From positions 3,968,001 through 4,032,000 of the forward strand of contig NZ_CP117768.1 of NCBI RefSeq assembly GCF_028623165.1: a DNA stretch of 64,000 bases, given 5' to 3'. Positions 27,293-34,015 of the stretch are shown here, piece after piece (the first letter of the stretch is position 1; each line of letters opens with the position of its first letter). The DNA is from Nostoc sp. UHCC 0926 (GTDB lineage Bacteria > Cyanobacteriota > Cyanobacteriia > Cyanobacteriales > Nostocaceae). Both the position numbers and the translations under genes were made by a program. The notes beneath the pieces were generated by a model, which made no database searches, was not told the DNA's origin, and saw only the letters and a list, made by a program, of their open reading frames with translations.

Positions 27293-27569
27293 TCTGCCCC
27301 CAGCGGATTTGTGCGACGAGCGATTCCATGATTCCTGCACAGTCGGAGAGCGACAGATGAGATGTCATATCTTTTGCTAGAGCAAAAATTTCACTCCTGA
27401 CATCACCCTCTAGTTGACACCCAATGTGAGAAGCTAGAACAGTGAGAATAACTAGCTTTTCTCGCTTGGTTATTTTCTCAAAGCCGCTACCATACTTCTC
27501 TTGGACTCTTTCTAAAAGTGAATCATCACCTGGGGTGTAGCTTGTGTAGTAGCCTAATGGCTTAGACAT
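27267..27569 (-). CDS. Small protein of unknown function, first gene of the leftward operon
   Basis: This is a 100-residue, soluble, mostly helical protein (LLERVQEKYGSGFEKITKRE, EKLVILTVLASHIGCQLEGD, LSLSDCAGIMESLVAQIRWG). No family is recognised. It is the promoter-proximal member of the seven-gene run that ends with the integrase. An AAGGAG ribosome-binding site lies 7-8 nt before its ATG (CTCCTT on the plus strand). Confidence 0.75.
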   Translation of the reverse strand: MSKPLGYYTSYTPGDDSLLERVQEKYGSGFEKITKREKLVILTVLASHIGCQLEGDVRSEIFALAKDMTSHLSLSDCAGIMESLVAQIRWGQNAETVHHS

Positions 27570-27652
27570 TGGTAAAATCTCCTTAAGAAATAACTTCGTT
27601 CAGGTTTTATAAAGGCGATCGCTGGCGCGTAGTGGTCGCTTTTTTCTTTTCT

Positions 27653-27811
27653 CAACTCCCAGCACGTCTTTCTTTTGCACGACGGCTACAGGCTGCTATC
27701 TCTGTCTGGTTGGGAGTTGGTGATCAGTCATTAGTCATTGGGCATCAGGTACGTTTCCCCTAGCAGGTCTTTGGTGTTCGCTCAGTGCTGGCAGGCTGCT
27801 ATCTCTGCCTG
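27653..27811 (+). repeat. Direct repeat of a conserved hairpin (possible ncRNA or replication/recombination site)
   Basis: CAGGC-TGCTATCTCT-GTCTG (27689-27708) and CAGGC-TGCTATCTCT-GCCTG (27792-27811) share an identical 10-nt loop, and their stems differ by a pair-preserving change (G-U versus G-C). The first copy is further enclosed by CAACTCCCA (27653-27661) and TGGGAGTTG (27711-27719). The two copies are 103 bp apart. Confidence 0.6.
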
Positions 27812-27861
27812 GTTTGGAGCGGTAGCTTTTGTTTTGTATTTACGAAACTAATGCTAATATA

Positions 27862-27916
27862 CTGTAAAGACATAACCTGTCAATAGTTCTGTCTATACAA
27901 AAAAATTCTGTAAAGA
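27862..27916 (+). promoter_or_regulatory. Four CTGT boxes upstream of the ribbon-helix-helix gene
   Basis: CTGTAAAGA occurs at 27862 and 27908, and CTGTC at 27877 and 27889. Ribbon-helix-helix proteins typically bind short repeated half-sites in their own promoters, so this is a candidate autoregulatory operator (inference). Confidence 0.4.
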
Positions 27917-27950
27917 TAAAATGGAGATGTCCTTACGGTGAACACAAAGA

Positions 27951-28327
27951 ATGGCACGACCCAAGCAGTTAGCAGAAGACTCGAAGTTGGTCAACGTAAG
28001 AATGAGCCAGGAGGACTGGTTGCACTTAGAGACAATAGCTCAATCGATGGGATTAACCAGATCGGAATTACTCCGTTCGATAGCTCAGGAGAAAATAACT
28101 CTAGGACAGGTATCCGAGAAAAGTCTGATTCTGGGAAAATCCTTGAGCGTCTCGAACTGATAGAAAAAACTTTCTTGTCCTATGTCCACGGGCAGCAGAA
28201 GCATTTCGAGACGCGTTTAGAAGAAAGCAAGGGAGCAGAAACTCTTTTCAAAGAGGAAGTACAAGCACTTAAGGAAGAAATATATGATTTAGTTTCTACT
28301 GAAGCACAAACAGAAGAAATTCTATAA
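27951..28327 (+). CDS. Ribbon-helix-helix regulator with probable -1 frameshifted coiled-coil extension
   Basis: The zero frame from 27951 gives a 69-residue CopG/Arc-type protein ending at 28160: the strand VNVRMSQEDW, then helices LHLETIAQSMG and SELLRSIAQEKI. At 28133-28139 the zero frame reads the slippery heptamer G-GGA-AAA. Slipping back one base continues as ILERLELIEKTFLSYVHGQQ to 28327 and adds 62 residues of charged coiled coil (125 in all). The downstream frame, taken alone, has no good start and makes no sense upstream, which supports a fusion. The short form would be a small DNA-binding repressor and the long form an oligomerising version (inference). A strong terminator follows. 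Confidence 0.72.
28133..28214 (+). promoter_or_regulatory. Candidate programmed -1 ribosomal frameshift signal
   Basis: The slippery heptamer GGGAAAA (28133-28139) is in the correct X-XXY-YYZ phase. A 7-nt spacer (28140-28146) follows, then the stem GCGTCTCGAA (28147-28156), exactly complementary to TTCGAGACGC (28205-28214) across a 48-nt loop. Heptamer, spacer and stem all have standard geometry. Confidence 0.65.
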
Positions 28328-28357
28328 GCCGTCTGCCATGTGGTAGACGGCTTTATT
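28326..28357 (+). terminator. Rho-independent terminator
   Basis: AAGCCGTCTGCC (28326-28337) pairs along all 12 positions (one G-U) with GGTAGACGGCTT (28342-28353) around a 4-nt loop, followed by TATT. It directly follows the stop of the frameshifted frame. Confidence 0.85.
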
Positions 28358-28444
28358 CATGGGTATGTCGCCTACTGACATCAGCAGGTGATGCATCTGT
28401 GACTATTAGACATCGAGGTGCGATCGCAGATCATCTAGTGGCGA

Positions 28445-28813
28445 TCATGGGTTACCGAAAACTACAAAAAGACTTTGCTGAGGGACTTCTGGCTTGTTTA
28501 ATTGCGATCGCAGATCATCTAAAGGAGACTCTGACCCAGACACCTTATCAGGAGTGAATTCCACACGATAACTGACTATTAGTTTGAGCCTCCCATTCTG
28601 CCAGTCTTTACCCGGTTGGAGAACCTCAGCACTAACGCCATTGCCTCCACTAATTTCACCAGTCCAAACATTGTAATTAGGAAAATTCGACTTTATAGCG
28701 TCTCCGATGTTTCTGTCTATCTCCTCAAACTTTAAAAGATTGGCATTCGCAAAGCTCAGTTCTTTAGCAATGCTGATTACTTCATTGCCACTCAAAATTA
28801 CTGGATCGTTCAT
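28445..28813 (-). CDS. KGK family protein
   Basis: The 122-residue protein matches the small cyanobacterial KGK family in its C-terminal block: VLQPGKDWQNGRLKLIVSYR (the KGK position is NGR here), then VEFTPDKVSGSESPLDDLRS. The N-terminal part (VILSGNEVISIAKELSF) is the usual leading segment. Function is unknown; copies are numerous in filamentous cyanobacteria and often near mobile DNA. It is encoded against the surrounding rightward arm, which suggests a later insertion that removed the start of the VapE-like gene next to it. Confidence 0.72.
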   Translation of the reverse strand: MNDPVILSGNEVISIAKELSFANANLLKFEEIDRNIGDAIKSNFPNYNVWTGEISGGNGVSAEVLQPGKDWQNGRLKLIVSYRVEFTPDKVSGSESPLDDLRSQLNKPEVPQQSLFVVFGNP

Positions 28814-28827
28814 TTCGATTTTCTCTT

Positions 28828-29036
28828 TCGGTAAACAAATCCAGCTTTTGGCGGGAGCTATTCGGGCGTGACTGGTTCACAGACGAACTCAGCGACGCCA
28901 ACGAGAGAGATGAGCTAATGAAACTGCATCAGTTTTGGGGTTTGGAAATCCCAGAAATCGAACACATGTATAAGAGAAAGGATATCAGCAGCATCAAAAA
29001 ATTCATGTCCTCCAGCGTTGATGCCTTCCGCGCTCC
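28828..29036 (+). pseudogene. 5' remnant of a VapE-like replication/helicase gene
   Basis: An open frame without a start reads SSFWRELFGRDWFTDELSDA, then LHQFWGLEIPEIEHMYKRKD and FMSSSVDAFRAP. This is the central part of a virulence-associated E (VapE)/phage-primase helicase protein, just after the Walker A loop. The loop itself seems damaged: GGTAAA and TCCAGC (Gly-Lys-Ser-Ser) are separated by four extra bases. The 5' end is missing at the border with the KGK gene, and the 3' end is cut by the insertion sequence; the reading continues at 30451 with APYAREVKEHPRACVLVGTS. Confidence 0.78.
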
Positions 29037-30158
29037 TCATATCTTGCACCTGGAAATTTGAATGTCAATTCCTTGACTAAGTGCCAGTTCTCTCAGGCGT
29101 TCAATGTCTTGTAAAAGAAGTAACACTACCAATTGTGGAAATATAGTTTGGAATGCGATTTCTGCTGCTTGTCCCCAATCAGGTAGGTTTGTAGAAGCGA
29201 TCGCTGTGGATAAATAAGCCCAGTGTGCCAAAATATAAGAAATCAGGGACAATACCAAGCAACGATAAACGCCTAAAAGTGTCCCCTGCCCAAACCGATG
29301 TAACCCGAAACGGTGTTTCGCAGTTTTAAACCAACCCTCTATTCGCCACCGTCGTTTACCCCACCAAGAAATAGTACTAGCTTTGAGAGCTTTGGTTGAA
29401 ATGACAAATCGTTTGACATATTTACCATCATCACGTTTAAAATAGTACCAGGATACATAGACAGGAAATTTCAAACCCCTCAAGCGAAGTTGTTGTCCAC
29501 GTTTATGTAGTTGAGCAACACAGCGCCCATCTATTAACTTACGGGTACAAGCGATCCCAGCAATTATATGGTATTTCCGCTTTCGGACACCGTGTATAAA
29601 TTCCACACTACCAAAGGCTGTATCTACAAGAACCATCACCTGGAAGTGCTTTGTTAGTTTTTTGGGCAAGCATTTGACCATTTTTAGTCCCAATTGTGCC
29701 GGGGACGGAGTCCCTTTTCCCTTCCAGACGCGAAAACTCCAGGGAACTCGCCACCGACCTACAACCAAATACACCACAACCAAGTGTAAACCTCGTTTTC
29801 CGTTGTATACGCGGATTAAATTTTCAAATCCCTTAAACTTGCCAAACTTTTCCAGAGTTGTTAGGTCAATAATCACTTGTAGAAATGGTTTACGTCCTAA
29901 AGTCCGCTGCGACAAAATCTCCTTAATAACACGGTTACGGGTGGTACGAATTACACTTATAGTTGACCAATTGTAGATGTTGAGAAATCGACTTAAGGCG
30001 CTGGCTGACTTACTTTTACTGTGCTCAGGTAGAGGATACCCCTCTGACTGCAAGAACAATCCCAACATTGCTTCAAGATTTTCTTGTTGGTAAGTAGAAG
30101 GCATCAATGACAGCAAGGTGTAAACTAAATTTTGGGCGTGGGCAAGAATTGAAACCAT
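29037..30158 (-). CDS. DDE transposase of the insertion sequence
   Basis: The 373-residue transposase is uninterrupted. Acidic positions are visible in VIIDLTTLEKFGKFKG (first D), VMVLVDTAFGSVEFI (second D) and the C-terminal signature RRWRIEGWFKTAKHRFGLHR, the R-x-x-x-E-x-x-F-x-x-x-K pattern typical of IS4-superfamily enzymes. The stop codon lies inside the terminal inverted repeat. It may still be active, since both ends and the frame are intact. I cannot separate IS4 from IS701-type relatives without a search. Confidence 0.85.
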   Translation of the reverse strand: MVSILAHAQNLVYTLLSLMPSTYQQENLEAMLGLFLQSEGYPLPEHSKSKSASALSRFLNIYNWSTISVIRTTRNRVIKEILSQRTLGRKPFLQVIIDLTTLEKFGKFKGFENLIRVYNGKRGLHLVVVYLVVGRWRVPWSFRVWKGKGTPSPAQLGLKMVKCLPKKLTKHFQVMVLVDTAFGSVEFIHGVRKRKYHIIAGIACTRKLIDGRCVAQLHKRGQQLRLRGLKFPVYVSWYYFKRDDGKYVKRFVISTKALKASTISWWGKRRWRIEGWFKTAKHRFGLHRFGQGTLLGVYRCLVLSLISYILAHWAYLSTAIASTNLPDWGQAAEIAFQTIFPQLVVLLLLQDIERLRELALSQGIDIQISRCKI

Positions 30159-30450
30159 AGTTCTTGCTAATCTGTAATATGTTTCACGCCCTTTTTCTCA
30201 CATTTTGGACAATTCCACAAATAAGCGCCATTCTCATAATTAACGATCGCCTGATCAACGACTCATTAGTTGGAACATCATACCTTGACAAAGCCTGCCA
30301 TCGTCTTTCTCAACTAATTAAGTAACATTACTAGTTTTATAGTTCTTTAAACATCTAAGTAGCGATTAACCCTGACACTGCTTCTAATGTCTCATTTTTG
30401 TACTTTTTATCTGCTTTTTCTGAGTTGATTCGGTAGGTGCAAGATATAAG
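29037..30450 (-). mobile_element. Complete-looking insertion sequence (IS4-superfamily type)
   Basis: The element is about 1,414 bp. Its ends carry the inverted core ATATCTTGCACCT (29039 inward) and AGGTGCAAGATAT (ending 30447). GCTCC stands on both sides (29032-29036 and 30451-30455) as a likely 5-bp target duplication. It splits the VapE-like gene exactly between codons that rejoin to a conserved sequence. About 290 bp on the right side are noncoding. Confidence 0.82.
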
Positions 30451-31802
30451 GCTCCCTATGCCCGCGAGGTAAAAGAGCATCCTCGCGCCTGTGTCTTGGT
30501 TGGAACAAGTAATGAGACAGAACTTCTCAACGACCCCACAGGCAATAGACGATTTTGGATTATCCCCGTAATTGACGACATTCCAATTGATATCGAGCAG
30601 TTAGTCCGAGAGCGCGATTTTATCTGGGCAGCTGCCAACGCCCTTTATGAGAAAGGACATCAGTGGTGGCCCGGAGTTGGAGAACCGGGGACACCAGGAG
30701 AACCGGGGCCACCAGGAGAACCAGGTCAGCCAGGTCAACAAGGAGAAAAGGGAGAAAAAGGCGAAGGAGAGCAAGGAGAAAAAGGCAAAGAAGGTGAGAA
30801 GGGAGAGAAGGGAGAAAAGGGAGAGGAAGGCGAAAAAGGCAAGGAAGGAGAAAAAGGAGAAAAAGGGGATGAAGCAAAAGTGGAATTTACAGGCATTGAC
30901 GTTAAATGCTTTGATAAATGTAATGTTCAGACAAGATTACCTGAATTTATTAACAAATCAATTCAAGTGATTAAGGGAACCGAATCACAAGAAAAACTCA
31001 ACTTTGAGCAAATAGCAAACACGGCGGCGTTATCGTGTTTTCAACTAGTTGAAATTGAAATCAAAACTTTTGACAGTTGTGATCCAGACACTCATAAGCC
31101 TGTAGCTTTAAAAGAACCCAAGAAAATAAAAGTTCTTCCCGGCATGCAATTAGAAGTCAAAGCTATTTTTGACCAGATGTTTGAAATTCAGGGAGAACAA
31201 TGTGATATAAAACCTAATGATATGGATATTGTTGAAATATCTGTACAAACTGTAATTGGCTGCAACCAAGATAGAACACCTATTTTCAGAGATAGAACAA
31301 TTCACTGCCCAAAAAGATTAGAATCTTGGCTAATTTATGAAATGCGTTCTTTAGCAAATATTGAAAGCAAATTATGCTTGATTACTGGAGAAGTCGGAGA
31401 CGTGGGCGGAAATATCCTTAATGAAGTACGTGTGGGTCTAATCTTATTGATGCCCTTGAAACAACAGCTTCTCTAATAGGAAAAGGTTTTAACGCTTTTC
31501 AAGATGATGGACTTTTATCAGAAAATAACTGGCTTTATACCCCTGTTAATATTCCACTTAAAAGTGGAATGCTTAAACAACTTTCAGAAATAAATGCTAA
31601 TTCCAACACTGAAGGGCTAGACGCTGCTGATACAATTACTAATACTCCCATAACCGCTAAACAGCTAGCAGTAGAAATTAAACAATCTTCTGAACAATTA
31701 AATAATTCGTTTTCGGAATCTATAACTAACGCATCTACTGAAAGAGCCGAACAATTCCAGCAATTAACGGCTCCAACTTTTGACTGGGAAGATTTAACAT
31801 GA
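30451..31802 (+). pseudogene. VapE 3' part fused in frame to a collagen-like protein, with a later frameshift
   Basis: After the insertion sequence the VapE frame resumes (APYAREVKEHPRACVLVGTS, then NDPTGNRRFWIIPVIDDIPI) and stays open through YEKGHQWWPGV into about 22 Gly-X-Y triplets (GEPGTPGEPGPPGEPGQPGQ and GEK/GKE repeats, about 30665-30870). Then come three related Cys-containing modules (GIDVKCFDKCNVQT, EIEIKTFDSCDPDT, EISVQTVIGCNQDR). The frame ends at 31476, but near 31430 the -1 frame continues sensibly (SNLIDALETTASLIGKGFNA) to 31802, so one G seems lost. The original downstream gene was probably a fibre-like structural protein. Confidence 0.7.
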
Positions 31803-32608
31803 GTGGTGTAAGAAACTGGGCATTAATCCGCCAAAGCTTAATTAATGGTAACTCTTACAATGCAGAAGTAAACGCACATTTTGGTGATCCTTCTGCTGAT
31901 GCTGGTAGAAATGCTGCTAAAAATCTTTGCTTAATAACCTCTACTGACTCAATGCAAATTGCTTTACAACGGCAATCCTTCTTTTATCATCAAGTTCTCA
32001 AAATTCAAAACAAACCGATAATAATCGGACAACCAAAAACTATTTTTGATTCAGAGGTTACTTATCATCCAGAAGTATCAATAGAGTTTCGTCAAGATTT
32101 TACTTCAGTACCTAGAGGTAAACAAGTCAAAGATGCACGTCTTGGCTGGCGGCTCATGAATGAAACTAGTGAATCTTTAACTTTTGAGAAAATCAACAAC
32201 ATTGCGTTATTAGTTTATCAACATTTCTTTTTAAAAAATAATGTATTTAATTTTAATAAAGGTAAAGTTATTGGTTGGTATACGTCACCAATTGATGGAC
32301 TTCACCTACAACTTTATTGTCTAGATGTTAATGAAGCTGAAAGAGTAGCCAAGCACGTTGTTCAAGCTATTAATAAAACTTGGAATGACAATCTTTTTAA
32401 AAGCACCACCCCCAAACGTAATAATTTAACTACACCTCCACAAATAACTATTCTCGGTAAACAGCAAGATGCTCCTGTATGGCGACCAAATATAAATGTT
32501 AAAGCTTATAAAGCATATATGACTGTTTGGGGAACAGAAACCAAAGTGTATGAGCTAATAGGGCGACTAGCAAACGGCGAGTTTGTTGCTTTAACTACAG
32601 CTAACTAA
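31799..32608 (+). CDS. Protein of unknown function coupled to the collagen-like gene
   Basis: The 269-residue soluble protein overlaps the preceding stop by ATGA, a sign of translational coupling. No family is recognised. Visible stretches are WALIRQSLINGNSYNAEVNA, VSIEFRQDFTSVPRGKQVKD and GKVIGWYTSPIDGLHLQLYC, followed by DVNEAERVAKHVVQAINKTW and a C-terminal KAYKAYMTVWGTETKVYELI. It looks like a folded alpha/beta protein without signal peptide or membrane segment. It may be a structural or assembly partner of the fibre-like protein (inference from coupling). Confidence 0.78.
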   Translation: MSGVRNWALIRQSLINGNSYNAEVNAHFGDPSADAGRNAAKNLCLITSTDSMQIALQRQSFFYHQVLKIQNKPIIIGQPKTIFDSEVTYHPEVSIEFRQDFTSVPRGKQVKDARLGWRLMNETSESLTFEKINNIALLVYQHFFLKNNVFNFNKGKVIGWYTSPIDGLHLQLYCLDVNEAERVAKHVVQAINKTWNDNLFKSTTPKRNNLTTPPQITILGKQQDAPVWRPNINVKAYKAYMTVWGTETKVYELIGRLANGEFVALTTAN

Positions 32609-32620
32609 TACTGATATTCA

Positions 32621-32679
32621 CCGTTATGCAGTCGTCACTATAGGAACCCTATAGGGTTCCTAGTCCGTTAAGCAGTCGT
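32621..32679. promoter_or_regulatory. 22-bp perfect palindrome between 15-bp direct repeats
   Basis: CCGTTATGCAGTCGT (32621-32635) and CCGTTAAGCAGTCGT (32665-32679) differ by one base. Between them, TAGGAACCCTATAGGGTTCC plus TA (32641-32662) is a perfect palindrome. It lies in the only sizeable gap of the rightward arm, about 50 bp upstream of the next ATG. It could be an operator, a replication or recombination site, or a processing hairpin. Confidence 0.6.
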
Positions 32680-32729
32680 TGTGCAGCCTAAAATGCAACG
32701 TAACAAGTGCGACAATGGAAACTTAGTAC

Positions 32730-33071
32730 ATGGCAAATTTAAAGTCTTATTTACTAACAATCGATAATATTAATTACGCATTGCATCTTGATAGTAATAC
32801 CTACGACGGGATTAAGGATGGAATTGGGCTTCAAGATATGCCAACACCAGCCCCTGCTAATTTGCGGCAAAGTTCACTGGTAGAACTAGAGAAAAATGGA
32901 CTTGCACACAAGATTAGTCTCGGACTTGCAACCGCAACAAATGCAAAAGTCACAAAGCGCAAGATAGTTTTCTGTCCGTCTACGAAAGTGTTCAAGAACA
33001 TGATTGGTAAACAGATTGGTACTCTTTACGTTAAATCTGCTTGCGTGAAAACTCATCGCAACTACGTTTAA
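32730..33071 (+). CDS. Small protein of unknown function in the rightward arm
   Basis: The 113-residue protein has no recognised family. It begins MANLKSYLLTIDNINYALHL and contains DGIGLQDMPTPAPANLRQSS, then a basic second half (ATNAKVTKRKIVFCPSTKVF, TLYVKSACVKTHRNYV). There is no membrane segment. The basic, beta-prone C-terminus might bind nucleic acid or pack in an assembly. It is preceded by the palindromic site and followed 38 bp later by a gene with its own AAGGAAA ribosome-binding site. Confidence 0.72.
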   Translation: MANLKSYLLTIDNINYALHLDSNTYDGIKDGIGLQDMPTPAPANLRQSSLVELEKNGLAHKISLGLATATNAKVTKRKIVFCPSTKVFKNMIGKQIGTLYVKSACVKTHRNYV

Positions 33072-33109
33072 TTTACACATAATTAATTAACTAAGAAAGG
33101 AAAATTAAT

Positions 33110-33535
33110 ATGGGACTTTATGCAACGTTAGCAGTTACTGGAACCGAGCTTGCACTTGATGGAACTGAAAAGCCATGTACCTATTATTTTCGTGGGGCAA
33201 AGCTACTTTATAAAGATGATGCATGGAAAACAGCTACCGGCATTACTGATGTAACTGACACTCACGAGGGCGAAGTTGTACTTGTAGACATTGGTGATTT
33301 GCTTTTACATGGATTTGTAAGAACGGCAGAAGTTGAAATTATTGACGAGGCTTCAAAGAAAGTTCTAGCAATTAAAAAAATTCGATATTCTGGAACTAAA
33401 TCAAGCACGATTGAGAATAAGACAGCCGATGGTGGGCTTGTAGGACTGACTTGGAAAGGCGTCAGCAAATCGGATCGACTTAAAAATAAACCAATTCGTG
33501 CAGTTATTGAAAGCAGGAAGATGATTGTAGACTAA
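33110..33535 (+). CDS. Small beta-rich protein of unknown function in the rightward arm
   Basis: The 141 residues look beta-rich (GLYATLAVTGTELALDGTEK, GEVVLVDIGDLLLHGFVRTA, AEVEIIDEASKKVLAIKKIR) and soluble, with a Gly-rich GGLVGLTWKGVSKSDR near the end. AAGGAAA lies 12 nt upstream of the ATG. No family is recognised. A strong hairpin terminator follows immediately. Together with its neighbours it could be part of a particle or tail-like assembly, but this is only inferred from company and composition. Confidence 0.72.
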   Translation: MGLYATLAVTGTELALDGTEKPCTYYFRGAKLLYKDDAWKTATGITDVTDTHEGEVVLVDIGDLLLHGFVRTAEVEIIDEASKKVLAIKKIRYSGTKSSTIENKTADGGLVGLTWKGVSKSDRLKNKPIRAVIESRKMIVD

Positions 33536-33537
33536 AC

Positions 33538-33575
33538 AATTTAGATTGGTACAGCAATAATTGCCAATCTAAATT
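33538..33575 (+). terminator. Hairpin terminator after the beta-rich gene
   Basis: AATTTAGATTGG (33538-33549) is the exact reverse complement of CCAATCTAAATT (33564-33575), followed by TTCCTCC. It starts 3 bp after the stop codon. Confidence 0.75.
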
Positions 33576-33721
33576 TTCCTCCAATTGGATAATTTACACT
33601 TTGAGAAGCTTTAATATAAAACTCACAACGTCCAGAAGGATTTTTTCAAGAAATCAAAGCTTATCTAATCCGAAATCAAAAGGCTGACAAACAAAACTAA
33701 CACTTAAAAGGAATAATTAAA

Positions 33722-33925
33722 ATGTCCAAATCTACTCTAAATAACCTCACTACAATTCTTGGGTTAACTGCTGGTGCTGCTAACTTTCTTGGTAGCATTG
33801 GGGTGATTAATCATGCTGCTGCTGGGACTATCGGCGGTCTTGCTACTGTAATCCTTGGTTACTTCGTGCAACAACCTGCTGCTGGTGAACAACCTCAAGC
33901 ACCACAACCACAACCCCAAAAGTGA
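33722..33925 (+). CDS. Very small membrane protein (holin-like topology) of unknown function
   Basis: The 67 residues hold two short hydrophobic stretches rich in Gly and Ala (TILGLTAGAANFLGSIGVI and AAGTIGGLATVILGYFV) and a Pro/Gln tail (QPAAGEQPQAPQPQPQK). AAAAGGAATAA precedes the ATG. Size and topology recall holins or small virion membrane proteins, but no family signature is visible. It is the last gene of the element before the ISH3-type remnant. Confidence 0.7.
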   Translation: MSKSTLNNLTTILGLTAGAANFLGSIGVINHAAAGTIGGLATVILGYFVQQPAAGEQPQAPQPQPQK

Positions 33926-34015
33926 TTCTTGGGGGGATTCACCCAAGTAATTATCTGCTGTTAAAGTCCTGTACCACGGTTAAATTTAGCGATCGCCTAA
34001 TTATTGGATCTTAAA

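Larger units (their letters stand above)
27570..27950. promoter_or_regulatory. Structured divergent control region of the mobile element
   Basis: About 380 bp without a gene separate the leftward operon from the rightward ribbon-helix-helix gene. It holds a terminator-like hairpin at 27615-27645 (GCGATC pairs with GGTCGC, then a T-run, plus strand), the paired hairpins described separately, and four CTGT boxes near the rightward start. This layout fits a lysogeny-type switch region or a small-RNA locus (inference). Confidence 0.55.

Noticed and set aside
27938..28130. Upstream part of the frame that overlaps the ribbon-helix-helix gene
   Set aside because: This portion is a shadow of the ribbon-helix-helix coding sequence; only the part after the frameshift site looks like real protein.
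30620..30970. Leu/Pro-rich minus-strand frame and Lys/Arg-rich plus-strand frame across the collagen stretch
   Set aside because: Both are frame shadows of the Gly-X-Y repeat.
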